This document shows positions 7,546-17,583 of a DNA stretch of 64,000 nt, piece after piece. Within the stretch, counting starts at the first letter, position 1; the number at the start of each line of letters is the position of its first letter. This DNA is from Marinomonas arctica (GTDB lineage Bacteria; Pseudomonadota; Gammaproteobacteria; Pseudomonadales; Marinomonadaceae), in contig NZ_QHJF01000003.1 in NCBI RefSeq assembly GCF_003259225.1, forward strand, positions 1 through 64,000, written 5' to 3'. Made by a program: the position numbers and the translations under genes. The notes under the pieces were generated by a model. It saw only the letters and a list, made by a program, of their open reading frames with translations, searched no databases and had not been told where the DNA came from.

Positions 7546-9573
7546 ATGAAGACAAGGCTATTAAAAGTTCAGACAACAACACTTAAACCGCTCGTAACGA
7601 CCATCGGCACTATCATTTTTCTGAGCGCCTGTGCAAATCAACTAAGCACTGAATCCATAACCCCGCCAATAGGTATAGGTTACGAGCTGACCGTTCCCTC
7701 GCCAATTGTGTCGTATCCTCTACCTGCTGTGGACAATATTGAAAACAACAGTAACGAACATAAATACGACCCCGACTATAACCCCATTCTTACACTGCTT
7801 TCTGGATTTAACCAAGTATGGACGCTAGGAGACGAACAATGGGCAAACGGCAGTGCAAACAGTAAAGGCCCTGCAGATTTTAGTAACGTCAAAATTCTTG
7901 ACCCAATAGCATGGCAAGAAAACATCGCCTATGTAGTAGAAGTCACTCATAATCGGACGTATCAACAAACACTGGATGCTTATTTGGATGATCGTCGAGA
8001 CAAGAATGTTAGTGTGATTGATGGCTTCGGACCACTGACTAACGCCTATATAAAAGGCGCTCAAGCACATTCGAATGTGCCGCTGCATACCGTTAACGAT
8101 GTTACTAGAGCATCGTCCGATCCCGCTTATTTTGACGCCAACGCGACACTGAATTATTCCGAAGGTGGAGATGATGATAAAGCAAAAGGTTTGTCTTCTT
8201 CTGAATTAGGCAAGGTCGTTGACTTGGTACATTTGCTTCGTGAAAGTTCAGCTTCCACCTCACCAGCAAAATATGTATTTTCTTCCCCTCGTCCATGGCG
8301 CATGAATGACAAAGGACAAGTGGTTCCTTTGGATAATAATAATGACGGAATAGCGGATACAGAAATTCTAGGCGATAAAACATTCGAGCTTTATGATACC
8401 AACGTCGCCATCGTTCCCTCTCTTAAATACCAACGCCGTAAAGCAGAAGATGGCCGACGTAAAGATGGCGCTTTCCCAAGTGGTCACACTAACGCGGGGT
8501 ATCTAGCCTCTTGGGCATACGCATACGCTTTTCCAGAACGCTTTGCCGAAATGATCACTCGTGGATCCGAACTAGGTGAAAGCCGCATTGTAGCGAGTAT
8601 GCACTCACCATTCGATGTCATCGGCGGACGTATCCAATCTCAAGTCGTCGCGGCAGCTGCCTTGGCAAATAGCCAAAATGCTGAGCTCAAAAAAGCCGCT
8701 TATGAGAACTCTGCAGAGTATTTCTCTAAACTCTCTAGTAACCAATCACTTTACGATCTTGCGCACCAGCAAGATTCTTCAGATCGCTGGGCAGACCATG
8801 ACCACAATAAAGCACTGTATCGCTTCCGTATGACTTATGGCTTTACTCAAGACAAGAGTAAAGCAGGACAAGCGCCTATCGTTCCAAAAGGTGCTGAAGT
8901 ACTACTGGAAACACGCCAGCCTTATTTAACAGCTGAACAACGCCGTGCTGTGTTGTATACCACTTCCATTGATTCCGGCTACCCAGTGTTAGACGAATCA
9001 AACGGGTGGGGGCGATTGGATTATATCACCGCAGCGGATGGATACGGCGCGTTCCTTGGCGATGTCACGGTGACCATGGACGCTGATAAAGGTCGATTTA
9101 ATGCCCATGACTGGTGGCGTAACGACATCAGTGGCAAAGGCTTATTAACCAAGCAAGGCACGGGCTGGTTGACCCTAACAGGCAACAATAGCTACAGCGG
9201 TGGAACGCATTTAAAAGCAGGGGTACTAGAGGCGCAATCCCGTACTGCGCTTGGTTCTGGCAATGTGTTTATAGAGAACGGGGTTTTGTTAATCGATAGC
9301 GGGCTGAATGTGAACAACTTGCAACAGCAAGGCGGCATGCTCACGATCCATCTAGACCAAGCTAACGAGCCTGCTCTCACAGTAAAAAATACCGCCATGA
9401 TTCAAGAGGGTAGCTTGGTCGTTGATGCACTCGCCAAACCACAGGTCGGTGATCGTATCCCTCTCATTAAGGCTAAATACTGGCGTGGAAAATTTGAACA
9501 AGTACTCACAAAAGGCTTTAAAGCCAAGGTTGAGTACAATAACGACGGAGTAGATCTCCTCGTAACGGAATAG
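7546..9573 (+). CDS. PAP2-family acid phosphatase lipoprotein with autotransporter-type repeat
   Basis: A 675-residue exported protein. An N-terminal signal ends in a lipobox-like LSAC (Cys29). The PAP2/class A acid phosphatase motifs are complete: Lys242-x6-Arg249-Pro250, Pro311-Ser-Gly-His314, and Arg347-x5-His353-x3-Asp357. Residues from about 530 carry an autotransporter-associated beta-strand repeat (LTKQGTGWLTLTGNNSYSGG), yet no beta-barrel follows, so the protein is not a self-transporting autotransporter. Likely role: hydrolysis of phosphomonoesters at the cell surface or in the periplasm. A Fur-like palindrome lies upstream and a strong terminator downstream, so it is probably monocistronic. 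The C-terminal beta repeat is unusual for this enzyme family. Confidence 0.82.
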   Translation: MKTRLLKVQTTTLKPLVTTIGTIIFLSACANQLSTESITPPIGIGYELTVPSPIVSYPLPAVDNIENNSNEHKYDPDYNPILTLLSGFNQVWTLGDEQWANGSANSKGPADFSNVKILDPIAWQENIAYVVEVTHNRTYQQTLDAYLDDRRDKNVSVIDGFGPLTNAYIKGAQAHSNVPLHTVNDVTRASSDPAYFDANATLNYSEGGDDDKAKGLSSSELGKVVDLVHLLRESSASTSPAKYVFSSPRPWRMNDKGQVVPLDNNNDGIADTEILGDKTFELYDTNVAIVPSLKYQRRKAEDGRRKDGAFPSGHTNAGYLASWAYAYAFPERFAEMITRGSELGESRIVASMHSPFDVIGGRIQSQVVAAAALANSQNAELKKAAYENSAEYFSKLSSNQSLYDLAHQQDSSDRWADHDHNKALYRFRMTYGFTQDKSKAGQAPIVPKGAEVLLETRQPYLTAEQRRAVLYTTSIDSGYPVLDESNGWGRLDYITAADGYGAFLGDVTVTMDADKGRFNAHDWWRNDISGKGLLTKQGTGWLTLTGNNSYSGGTHLKAGVLEAQSRTALGSGNVFIENGVLLIDSGLNVNNLQQQGGMLTIHLDQANEPALTVKNTAMIQEGSLVVDALAKPQVGDRIPLIKAKYWRGKFEQVLTKGFKAKVEYNNDGVDLLVTE

Positions 9574-9592
9574 ACGTAACGAAACATAACTC

Positions 9593-9630
9593 AAAGGGCG
9601 AAAGGCAGAACAGCCATTCGCCCTTTTTTT
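9593..9630 (+). terminator. Rho-independent terminator after the PAP2 phosphatase
   Basis: A stem AAAGGGCGAA / TTCGCCCTTT with a 14-nt loop is followed by a T-run (TTTTTTT), 20 bp after the phosphatase stop codon. The A-run on the 5' side may let it work on both strands. Confidence 0.9.
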
Positions 9631-9762
9631 ATTCCTCACCGTAAAAAATGAACTGTTTTTGTCATCAACAAGGAAGCTTTGCAGTAACGCATTGCTTGGC
9701 CTATTTATTTACCCTTAAATCTCTATTGTTAGGAACATCGTTAGACACAGAGGATTCTTAAC

Positions 9763-10200
9763 ATGCACTTTAATGTCCAAAAAATCTTTGCTAAAACCTT
9801 TGCAACGATTTTTTTCACTCTTGCAGGCTTCGTGGTTCTTGCCAGTTTTGGCGGTGCCATCAATGAATATCGCCATGGTGAAAGCCTTACTCAGGTGATT
9901 ATCAAAATCATTAATTCAAATATTATCGCAATCGCGGTGTTTGAACTGGCGATGGTGATCAATAAAGAATACGGCAGTGACAATGAACATGACGTTATTG
10001 TCTTACTCAGACGCACTTTACCGCGCTTTATTGGCACCGTTTGCGTGGCGATGGCATTAGAAGGCCTAATCATGGTGATTAAATACAGCCAGCTCGATAT
10101 GGCAGGCAATTTATACTACCCTGTCGCCATCGTTATAAGCGCAGGTTTCCTGCTCATTTCTTTGGGTGTTTTTCTAAAGTACGCCCCTCGTGGACACTAA
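9763..10200 (+). CDS. Hypothetical four-helix inner-membrane protein
   Basis: A 145-residue protein with four predicted transmembrane helices, at about 12-32, 44-66, 88-107 and 119-138. A charged cytoplasmic or periplasmic loop (INKEYGSDNEHD) lies between helices 2 and 3, and the C-terminus is YAPRGH. I do not recognise the family and see no catalytic motif. The start is an ATG 8 nt after GAGGAT. It stands alone, 130 bp before the ATP-grasp gene on the same strand; the gap shows no clear terminator, so co-transcription is possible. It resembles small accessory membrane proteins in general layout only. Confidence 0.65.
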   Translation: MHFNVQKIFAKTFATIFFTLAGFVVLASFGGAINEYRHGESLTQVIIKIINSNIIAIAVFELAMVINKEYGSDNEHDVIVLLRRTLPRFIGTVCVAMALEGLIMVIKYSQLDMAGNLYYPVAIVISAGFLLISLGVFLKYAPRGH

Positions 10201-10331
10201 GTGCGTTAGAATGAAAATAACAAAAAAAGACATCTATTATAACTATTAGGTATTTAAAAACGCTGTTTTTTGTTTATTTTTAAGGGGCTAAGCCCCACAA
10301 TCGCGCCATGTTTGGCTATTGATTATAGATA

Positions 10332-11138
10332 ATGAATATCATCTCGTTTGACGCACTAAGAACCCTCCATTTACCTCAGGTTAAATACATTAAACCCGAG
10401 TCTATGTACGATCATTTGGAGGAAATCAAAGAGGCAGATTGGCTACTATTCCCACAATACTGGCAGCTTACCGCGTTGGTTCATGGGCTAAAAAAGCGTA
10501 TTTTTCCAAGCCTTGCGTCATACATGATAGGACACGATAAAGTCGAAATGACACGCACATTTCGAACGGTCGTGCCGCATCAGCATCCTTATACGATCAT
10601 AGCCGCCAATACACCTTACGAGGCGGATAAAATTTGGGACGAAATGCCGTCGCCTTTTGTTGCCAAGATTCCTCGTAGCAGTATGGGAAATGGTGTGTTT
10701 TTAATCGAAACACCGAGCCAGTGGCGCGATTATGTGGCGAAAACAGATGTCTTGTACGCGCAAGAATATCTACCAATAGACAGAGACATGCGCGTTATTT
10801 GGGTAGGCAATAAGATTGTCAGTGGTTACTGGCGTCTACAGTCAGACAATGGTTTCCACAACAACATCAGCCAAGGCGGACAAGTGGAAGTGGCATTGAT
10901 TCCCAAAGAAGCCCAAGACTTAGTGACCTTTTTGGCGCAATCTCTCGACATTAACCACGCTGGCTTCGACATCGCCATGGTCGGATCTGTGCCCTACGTG
11001 ATTGAAATAAATCGCATTTTTGGTAACCAAGGGCTGCCAAATATTCAGCAAGATGTGAACACAGAACTGCTCAGTTATCTAAACGAACAGTATTTATTAT
11101 CAACCGCCATGTTGATCGATCAGCCAAGCGGATTTTAA
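10332..11138 (+). CDS. RimK-type ATP-grasp protein
   Basis: A 268-residue ATP-grasp protein. Visible motifs are the glycine-rich ATP lid (RSSMGNGVFLI, about 116-126), the QEYLPIDRDMRVIWVG strand pair (about 143-158), the HNNISQGG loop (about 176-183) and the metal-binding end HAGFDIA...VIEINRIFGNQGL (about 212-237) carrying the Glu and Asn ligands. This is the RimK/glutathione-synthetase-like branch, which joins a carboxylate to an amine using ATP. The substrate is unknown. It is shorter than RimK (about 300 residues) because the N-terminal domain is reduced. There is no recognised partner gene, only the membrane protein upstream. Confidence 0.75.
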   Translation: MNIISFDALRTLHLPQVKYIKPESMYDHLEEIKEADWLLFPQYWQLTALVHGLKKRIFPSLASYMIGHDKVEMTRTFRTVVPHQHPYTIIAANTPYEADKIWDEMPSPFVAKIPRSSMGNGVFLIETPSQWRDYVAKTDVLYAQEYLPIDRDMRVIWVGNKIVSGYWRLQSDNGFHNNISQGGQVEVALIPKEAQDLVTFLAQSLDINHAGFDIAMVGSVPYVIEINRIFGNQGLPNIQQDVNTELLSYLNEQYLLSTAMLIDQPSGF

Positions 11139-11155
11139 TAATCACGACACCAAAG

Positions 11156-11623
11156 CTAGCTCTGCCGAGCTAGCTTTATCATCACGTTCAAAGACGTGTT
11201 TAAGGCTTTGGCAACATCTGCCCGAACACGAGCTTTGGCGGTACAGTCGTTTATCGCCGCCGCGTATTCAGTGAACAGTTTTCTTTCGGAATATCGCTCG
11301 TTAAGATGACGAAAAAACGTCACTTTTTGTCGATCAAACAAATTTTGCATTAACTTTGCCTGATCCGTATTCCCGCCGTACATGTTTAATAACATGGGCG
11401 TTATCACATCATTTTGTAGAAAATCGCGGTAAGCCGATAAACCTTTGTGAACCAAATCCATGTCTTCCACGGTGTAATGACTGGCAAACTCATCTAATTT
11501 CAAATCCACAAATTCCACCAAAGCACGGCAAGCATTCAGTTCGTTAATCGACGCTTTGCTCGCCGCAAATAGTGGCGAGCAAAGTAAAACAAGGATAAAG
11601 AATAGATTATTATAGTTTTTCAA
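11156..11623 (-). CDS. Hypothetical secreted protein
   Basis: A 155-residue exported protein of unknown function. The preferred start is the TTG at 11623: GGAG lies exactly 7 nt upstream, and this start gives a textbook signal peptide (KNYNNLFFILVLLCSPLFAA). An upstream ATG at 11671 would add a charged extension and place the ribosome-binding site inside the gene. The mature part is helical and charged, with only two cysteines (NAC and NDC) that could form a disulfide. It is convergent with the ATP-grasp gene and follows 17 bp after it. No family recognised. Confidence 0.6.
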   Translation of the reverse strand: MKNYNNLFFILVLLCSPLFAASKASINELNACRALVEFVDLKLDEFASHYTVEDMDLVHKGLSAYRDFLQNDVITPMLLNMYGGNTDQAKLMQNLFDRQKVTFFRHLNERYSERKLFTEYAAAINDCTAKARVRADVAKALNTSLNVMIKLARQS

Positions 11624-11764
11624 AGCTCTTCTCCTTTTTATTATTTTCCATTTTGAATAAAAAACAATCAACTAAATGACAATACGCCATTTCAGCAAAC
11701 GAAGGAAGATTGGAACAGAAACATATTACAAGCAAACATTGCTACGGTTTGACCCATTTAAAAC

Positions 11765-11801
11765 AAAAACCGCTAGCACCTTGCAGGTACTAACGGTTTT
11801 T
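11765..11801 (-). terminator. Terminator for the chemoreceptor gene
   Basis: On the minus strand the stem AAAAACCG / CGGTTTTT, with further TAG/CTA and ACCT/AGGT pairing inside, is followed by TTTTTGTTTT, about 25 bp after the chemoreceptor stop codon. The complementary strand also ends in a T-run, so it may be bidirectional. Confidence 0.8.
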
Positions 11802-11826
11802 TTAGCATTATTATTTAAAAGTACGC

Positions 11827-13815
11827 TTAGCTCTTTGCTAAAGTGAAATGCGCCATGGTGTCTCTCATTACCGCACTTTGACTGCTTAACTGTTCGGCCG
11901 CTGCCGCGCCTTCAACGGAAGCGGCGGCATTGAGCTCGACGACATCGCCAACGGATACAATTGCACGTGTTACTTCATCGACTGCCAGTGCTTGCTCGCC
12001 ACTGGCAGAGGCAATTTTCGTCACCAAATCCGTGGTTTCGTTAATGCCGTCAAACACCGCTTGAAGCGCTTGAGCCGTATTTTGTGCGATGGCAACACCG
12101 CTTTCAGTTTTAGCAGAAGAAAGCTGGATCAACTTAGCGGTTTCCATGGCTGCCGCGGTACTTCTTGATGCCAAGCCACGCACTTCGTCAGCCACCACCG
12201 CAAAGCCACGACCCTGCTCACCCGCTCTCGCGGCTTCAATCGCAGCGTTTAGCGCTAATAAATTGGTCTGTTCGGCGATTTCATCGATGGTTTTAATAAA
12301 ACCTGCAATGCTTTGTCCTGCGTCTTTTATTTCGTTCATTGCCGTTACCATGTCTTGCATGTGCGACTGGCCTTGTGCAACCGCTTTTTGTGCCGTAAGG
12401 GCCAATTGACTGGCTTGTTTTGCCCCTGTTGCGTTCTCATTGGTCTGTACTGACAACTCTTCGAGGGCAGCAGAAATGGTCTGTAAATTGTCTTTTTGCT
12501 GATTCGCACCTTCGGCAAGCGATTGACTAAAGCTGGATACTTGTGAGCTGCCAGCGGCAATTTGATCCCCAGAACTTTGGATTTCTGACAAGACATTGTT
12601 AAGGTTTTTGACCATGTCTCTCAATGCCTTGCCCAATACGTCTTTATCAGACGCTAATACTACTTTGGACGATAAATCCCCATCGGCAATGCTTTGTGCA
12701 AGGCGCGCTTTGTCTCGCAAACTCCCTACCATCACTTTCACAGCGGCATACAAACTGGCATTGTCTTCATTATTATTGGGTAAATCGATATCTAGATCGC
12801 CCTCCGAGACACGTCTTGCAATATTAGTGACCATCATAGGATCGCCACCCAAGCTTTGTAGAGTAGAACGAGTAATAAAGAGAGCGGTCGCTATGCCAAA
12901 TACGATGGCTAAAACGACCATCACTTCAATGACAATAATCGCGGTCGAATTACTTTGTTGTAATTCAGGCCCAAGAATATCTTGCTCTTGTTGGAAGGAT
13001 GCTTTTAGCTCTTCCGCCATTTTGGCCACTAAAGGACCCGTTTGATTTAATTTCTCGTCTACCAGCACATTACGTTCAAATTGCGTTTTTACCACAGCAT
13101 CAAAGCCCTGTTCGTAGAGCACTGCACTGCTTATTGCTTCATCTAGTAAGTTGATACGCTGAGGGTTTTCAAGTTCTTTCTTCAAAATTTGAAACTGTGC
13201 ATTCATTTCTGCAAATTCTTTGTGCACATTGTCAACGGCTTCTTGTGTACTGTAGTCTAAGAACTTTAAAGCATTTACTCGGGCCAGTAGCATGCTTCGC
13301 ATGGCTAACGACGCGTGATAAGCCGCAAACATATCACCATCGTCTTTCGCTGAAACCAATATTTTGGTTAAGTCTCTCTCCACAATAGGGCCATAAAGAT
13401 TTAACACATTATTGACCAGTTCATTTCTTTGCTTTTGCAGAGTAGTAACCGCAATAAAGCCTTGATTATACTCCTTTAAGCTGACTGCAATATTATTAAT
13501 GATTTTGACCCGTTCAGGGTTCTTTATGTTCGCTATCGCCTGATCTACATGTTGCTGAGTTTCTTGCAAATACTGATCAAACGTACGTTTGTCTTCTTCA
13601 TCAGACGTCAGTAAAAAATCTTTTACTTTAAGACGAACCATCAGCATGCGCTCTTCAACTTGACTGACTGCATTGGTGGATCTTGCAAGCGAGCGATACT
13701 GTTCAAAACCTGACGATGCCGTATTCAAAGCAAAATAAGCAGCAACGCCTACAAAACTAAGTAGTACAAGCACCACAAAAAAACCCAAATACAATTTCCG
13801 CGAAAAACTGAGCAT
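11827..13815 (-). CDS. Methyl-accepting chemotaxis protein with HBM-type sensor
   Basis: A 662-residue transmembrane chemoreceptor. The start chosen is ATG 13815 ([13 protein letters not shown]), with GGAG 10 nt upstream; an upstream ATG gives an implausible extension. TM1 spans about 10-30. A long helical periplasmic sensor at about 35-300 repeats the pattern Y.QGF..V...Q..RN.LV twice, as in helical bimodular (HBM) sensors such as McpS, which bind TCA-cycle acids. TM2 is at about 305-325, followed by HAMP and the signalling tip ([25 protein letters not shown]). No C-terminal CheR-tether pentapeptide is seen. The ligand is a guess from the sensor type. The 5' untranslated region holds a hairpin at 13856-13878. 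Confidence 0.85.
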   Translation of the reverse strand: MLSFSRKLYLGFFVVLVLLSFVGVAAYFALNTASSGFEQYRSLARSTNAVSQVEERMLMVRLKVKDFLLTSDEEDKRTFDQYLQETQQHVDQAIANIKNPERVKIINNIAVSLKEYNQGFIAVTTLQKQRNELVNNVLNLYGPIVERDLTKILVSAKDDGDMFAAYHASLAMRSMLLARVNALKFLDYSTQEAVDNVHKEFAEMNAQFQILKKELENPQRINLLDEAISSAVLYEQGFDAVVKTQFERNVLVDEKLNQTGPLVAKMAEELKASFQQEQDILGPELQQSNSTAIIVIEVMVVLAIVFGIATALFITRSTLQSLGGDPMMVTNIARRVSEGDLDIDLPNNNEDNASLYAAVKVMVGSLRDKARLAQSIADGDLSSKVVLASDKDVLGKALRDMVKNLNNVLSEIQSSGDQIAAGSSQVSSFSQSLAEGANQQKDNLQTISAALEELSVQTNENATGAKQASQLALTAQKAVAQGQSHMQDMVTAMNEIKDAGQSIAGFIKTIDEIAEQTNLLALNAAIEAARAGEQGRGFAVVADEVRGLASRSTAAAMETAKLIQLSSAKTESGVAIAQNTAQALQAVFDGINETTDLVTKIASASGEQALAVDEVTRAIVSVGDVVELNAAASVEGAAAAEQLSSQSAVMRDTMAHFTLAKS

Positions 13816-14157
13816 GATAAAAAATCTCCTATAAAATACCATCTGAACAATAGAGCATGCGGTAAAAAACACCGCATGATTCATGTTATGTTTTGTCACA
13901 CGACTGTAAGCGAAACATTACAAGGGGTTACATTTAATAAAAGCCTTTAAACCCACTTTTATCTCATTTCGCTCTATTTTCCTTGAATAGAGAGGAGCTC
14001 TTCATATCTTTTTGCCTATACTTACAAAAAACGGCAAAGTATCGCGATAAAGGTTCAATAATTTACATAAATAAACATTTAATAGCCCTGAAATAACCTA
14101 AAACTTCTGCCATATTTAGAGCGGCGTCTCGTTATTTATCAGCTTGAGGATCGTAAA
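13816..14157. other. Divergent promoter region between two chemotaxis genes
   Basis: A 342-bp gap between the HBM chemoreceptor (minus) and the PAS-PAS-MCP gene (plus). The only structure I see is a perfect 8-bp hairpin, CATGCGGT / ACCGCATG (13856-13878), which would lie in the 5' untranslated region of the minus-strand transcript 40 bp before its start codon. The rest is AT-rich. No convincing sigma-28 promoter was found by eye and no small ORF stands out. Confidence 0.4.
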
Positions 14158-15453
14158 ATGCTTTTTCTTAAAGGACATAAAGAAAAAACACCACAGCACA
14201 AAACAGAATATACAATTGATTGTGAAAACGAATTAACAGCCATCAAAAAGAACACGGCGGCTATCAGCTTTACCAAAGAAGGCATCATTCTTGATGCCAA
14301 TGAGCTGTTTCTTAAGGCTGTAGGCTACAGACTAGAACAAATTGTCGGCAAACATCACAAACTCTTCTGTGATGAGAAATATACTCGCTCACCAGAGTAT
14401 AAAAAATTTTGGTCGGATCTATCCTCAGGGCAGTCTTTACATGGTACGTTTTTACGTTTCAAAGCAGACCATTCTTCTATCCATTTAGAAGCCAGTTATT
14501 TTCCAATCGTTGACGACAGCGGTAATGTGGTCAAAATACTGAAAATTGCCAACGATATTAGTGAAAAACAAAAATCGCTTGATGATAAAATTGCGGTTTT
14601 AAAAGCCTTAGATACTTCCTTGGCGGTGATTGAATTCGATCCCAAAGGCAACATATTAACCGCCAACCAAAACTTTCTTAAAACCATGAAATACAAGTTT
14701 GAAGACATTCAAAACAAACACCATAAAGTGTTTTGCGATGATAAGTTCTATAAAGACAACCCAAATTTTTGGTCAGACTTAGCAAAAGGCAAGCATTCAT
14801 CAGGCCGTTTCCAACGTTTTGACGGTAATGGAAATATTATCTGGCTAGAAGCGACTTATAACCCTATTTATGATGAAGATGGCAAAGTCTACAAGGTCAT
14901 AAAGTTCGCTTCGGACATAACGGATCGCGTTAACGCGGCTTTTAATGCCGTCAATTTGGCCGCCGCTACTTCAGAACAAACCAGCCATGTGTCCTCTAAT
15001 GCGGTGAGTATTCTTAAAGCCTCGGTCAGAACCTCAAAAGAAATTGTTGAAAATATTAAAAAGGCCTCAGCAACGGGTGAACAACTCAAACTGCAATCGA
15101 AAAGCATCGCCGATATTGTCGTCACCATACGCTCTATTGCGGATCAAACCAACTTACTCGCATTAAACGCCGCGATTGAAGCCGCACGTGCTGGCGACGC
15201 AGGCAGAGGCTTCTCTGTGGTAGCAGACGAAGTTCGAAAACTGGCCAGTAACACGGCCGTTGCTACCGCGGAAATTACCAACGTGGTTGAACAAAACCAC
15301 AAGTTGATCAATGAAATAGATATCATGCTAAGAGAAGTGAGTGGCACCGCTTTGCACGGCAGAGAGAGTATTATCGAAGTATCCAATGGTCTTGATGAAA
15401 TCACCAAAGGCGTCTCTCGCTTTTTAGAAATGGTTGAAACCATGAAGCCCTAA
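14158..15453 (+). CDS. BdlA-like soluble PAS-PAS-MCP protein
   Basis: A 431-residue cytoplasmic protein with no transmembrane helix. It has two PAS domains at about 25-145 and 146-265, each with a [14 protein letters not shown] segment and a following W.EA.Y.P...D..G.V.K repeat. A chemoreceptor signalling domain ([20 protein letters not shown], about 335-400) ends the protein. This order and size match Pseudomonas BdlA (biofilm dispersion) and related aerotaxis-like receptors. Heme- or flavin-type PAS sensing is possible but not shown by sequence alone. A close paralogue lies at 34.3-35.6 kb. The short signalling domain lacks methylation helices of full length. Confidence 0.82.
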   Translation: MLFLKGHKEKTPQHKTEYTIDCENELTAIKKNTAAISFTKEGIILDANELFLKAVGYRLEQIVGKHHKLFCDEKYTRSPEYKKFWSDLSSGQSLHGTFLRFKADHSSIHLEASYFPIVDDSGNVVKILKIANDISEKQKSLDDKIAVLKALDTSLAVIEFDPKGNILTANQNFLKTMKYKFEDIQNKHHKVFCDDKFYKDNPNFWSDLAKGKHSSGRFQRFDGNGNIIWLEATYNPIYDEDGKVYKVIKFASDITDRVNAAFNAVNLAAATSEQTSHVSSNAVSILKASVRTSKEIVENIKKASATGEQLKLQSKSIADIVVTIRSIADQTNLLALNAAIEAARAGDAGRGFSVVADEVRKLASNTAVATAEITNVVEQNHKLINEIDIMLREVSGTALHGRESIIEVSNGLDEITKGVSRFLEMVETMKP

Positions 15454-15509
15454 CTAATAGGATGCAATCTTTAGCTTGTAAACAGTTGAAACTTACCAAG
15501 AGAATGAGG

Positions 15510-15974
15510 ATGGAAATCAGGAGAATAAAAGCCTGTGAGGCAATGTCATGGTCAACGTTAAGAGTCGACTTTCTGCCTGCCATAAAAGACATTAGCCAAG
15601 GGGAAGTTGATGCTTTTTTTCAAGGAAACGACTCAAATCAAGAAAATATTTCCAACGTGAAAGAGGTCTTGGTGGCGCTTGATGACTCACAAAAGATGGT
15701 CGGATTTATCGAGCTAAACCTTCGCAACAATGTACCTGGTAGCAGTCAGCAAACCACGCCCTATATTGAAGCTTGGTTTGTCTCACCAGATTGCCAAGGA
15801 CAAGGCATTGGCAAAGCTCTAATTCATGCCGCTGAAGAATGGGCCAAACAACAAGGTTTTCAGGAACTTGGCAGCGACGCCCCGATTACTAATGAGAAAA
15901 GCGTGAACCTTCACAAACAACTTGGCTTTAATGAAATAGAACGTGTGGTGTGCTTGCTCAAGGTATTAGATTAA
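15510..15974 (+). CDS. AAC(6')-like GNAT acetyltransferase
   Basis: A 154-residue GNAT enzyme. The acetyl-CoA loop QGQGIGKALI is at about 94-103. The C-terminal block EEWAKQQGFQELGSDAPITN...LHKQLGFNEIERVV is the pattern of aminoglycoside 6'-N-acetyltransferases of the AAC(6')-Ic group. Start choice: ATG 15510 has AAGAG 7 nt upstream; ATG 15504 and ATG 15462 are alternatives. It lies 56 bp after the BdlA-like gene, so it may be co-transcribed. Whether it acts on aminoglycosides or on another polyamine-like substrate cannot be told from sequence. A truncated, frameshifted second copy lies at 18.7 kb. Confidence 0.78.
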   Translation: MEIRRIKACEAMSWSTLRVDFLPAIKDISQGEVDAFFQGNDSNQENISNVKEVLVALDDSQKMVGFIELNLRNNVPGSSQQTTPYIEAWFVSPDCQGQGIGKALIHAAEEWAKQQGFQELGSDAPITNEKSVNLHKQLGFNEIERVVCLLKVLD

Positions 15975-16056
15975 GATATCAAGAGGCACTTCCCCTGCCT
16001 GCCTTCATAGTAAGAAAAATACTGATCCCTATCACATAATGCCTTGCAGGAAGAAG

Positions 16057-17583
16057 ATGACGATTGATGACAAAATACAGCTCGCCATGCAGCATTTTCG
16101 AGCGGAGCAATATCAAGACGCTAAAAAGCTTTTTCAAGGTGTTTATGAACAAGCTCCTGAGTTTATTATTCCGCAAATCTATCTCGCTCAGTTGGCGGTC
16201 TTAGAAGGTATAGGAAGTACATGGATTGAAAGGCTTGAAGCTCTGTTACTTGAAAAACCTTACATCCATGAGGCGTATCATATTTTAGGGCATTGTTATC
16301 AACAAAATCGCTTATTGCCCCAAGCTTCCCAAGCCTTTCATCAGGCGCTTGGGACTTTTTACCTTCAGCCTTCCGCCTTTACCGCTGTGTCGCCTCAGCC
16401 ACGAAAAACACCCCCAGGGTTTGATCGCGCTGCGGCGGAGTCCTTACTTTGGTCGACACTCGTTGCATTGAAACAACACAATATTTATGCCTTTGCTACC
16501 GCTGGTACCTTACTCGGCCTTGAGCGCACAGGGCAATTACTAGAAAACGACAAAGACATAGATATTGGTATCGATTGGCAGCAAATGCCCGACACCATTA
16601 AGGCATTGACGGCACTAGGTTGGCAGGAAACATCGCGCTCGTATGGTTTGATCAACCCTCGCTGTTTTAAACACCTAGCTTCTGGCATCACCATGGATGT
16701 ATGCGGGTATGGCACCGAGCTTCCTTCAGGTGACACCATATCAGGACTTTGGATGGATCAGGTTCCCTTTGATTGGAACCGCATCACTTATTTCCCCCCG
16801 ATTCAGCTTAACGCCAAAATGTCTCCTGCCGGTGAAATATGGCATTTAACAGCACCCGATGCGTTTTTAACCGCCCTTTATGGCGAACATTGGCGTATTC
16901 CAGATCCGTATTTCGACACCATAGTATCCGCCGCCAACTTACGGCATTTTTCTTGGCTCGCGCTGTGTTATGGCTACTCACATCTTTACAGTGAATGGAG
17001 CAAAGGCAACACACAAAAAGCGCTGAGCATCCTTTCTACCTTGCGGCGGCATCAGGCAGACGATCCATTACTGTCCGCCATCGAGAAACACCTTCAGACA
17101 ATCCAGAAGAACCAGCCGCCAATCCAGAAAAGTCAGCAAGAGCGCGTACTCGCATTAGGCTACTTCGATCTATTCCATCAAGGGCATCTCAACTATCTGA
17201 ATTACGCCAAACAACAAGGCGATATTCTTGTGGTCGGGGTGGCTCCCGATGCCTTTGGCAAACAAAGTAAAGGCTACGCTCCCGTCATGCCAGAACAAGA
17301 CCGCATGGCCATACTCAGTGCCTTATCTGTTGTCAGCGAAGTACATCTGGTTGGTGCGCCTATGTCTCAAACCGAAGCCGCCGCCCGATGGATCGCCTCT
17401 CTCAAGATCAACAAGGTGATTTGTGGCGAAGAATGGCAAGGTAGTGAGCGTTGGAACGCCCTTAGCGAACGCTTAGGCCAAGACCATATTCACGTCGTAT
17501 ACGCCCCACGCACTGCAAACGTGTCAACCACTGACTTGAAAAATCACATCCTAAAAACGCTTAACGAGACACACGCCAAATAA
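16057..17583 (+). CDS. TPR-LicD/fukutin-like-cytidylyltransferase fusion protein
   Basis: A 508-residue cytoplasmic protein with three parts. Residues 1-110 are TPR-like helices (tetratricopeptide spacing of A/Y/L residues). Residues 125-300 are a LicD/fukutin-type nucleotidyltransferase-fold domain with the metal triplet Asp165-Lys-Asp167-Ile-Asp169. Residues 365-500 are a TagD/CCT-type cytidylyltransferase with the HxGH motif His374-Gln-Gly-His377 and the end motif RTANVSTT. LicD-fold proteins transfer phosphocholine-, ribitol-phosphate- or glycerol-phosphate-type groups to glycans, and the C-terminal enzyme would make the CDP-activated donor. The chain thus appears to couple donor synthesis and transfer. 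The ATG at 16057 has AGGA 5 nt upstream. The donor alcohol and acceptor are unknown. Confidence 0.75.
   Translation: MTIDDKIQLAMQHFRAEQYQDAKKLFQGVYEQAPEFIIPQIYLAQLAVLEGIGSTWIERLEALLLEKPYIHEAYHILGHCYQQNRLLPQASQAFHQALGTFYLQPSAFTAVSPQPRKTPPGFDRAAAESLLWSTLVALKQHNIYAFATAGTLLGLERTGQLLENDKDIDIGIDWQQMPDTIKALTALGWQETSRSYGLINPRCFKHLASGITMDVCGYGTELPSGDTISGLWMDQVPFDWNRITYFPPIQLNAKMSPAGEIWHLTAPDAFLTALYGEHWRIPDPYFDTIVSAANLRHFSWLALCYGYSHLYSEWSKGNTQKALSILSTLRRHQADDPLLSAIEKHLQTIQKNQPPIQKSQQERVLALGYFDLFHQGHLNYLNYAKQQGDILVVGVAPDAFGKQSKGYAPVMPEQDRMAILSALSVVSEVHLVGAPMSQTEAAARWIASLKINKVICGEEWQGSERWNALSERLGQDHIHVVYAPRTANVSTTDLKNHILKTLNETHAK

Noticed and set aside
10284-10296. GGGGCTAAGCCCC hairpin as a terminator
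   Set aside because: The stem is 5 bp with a 3-nt loop, and no T-run follows on either strand.
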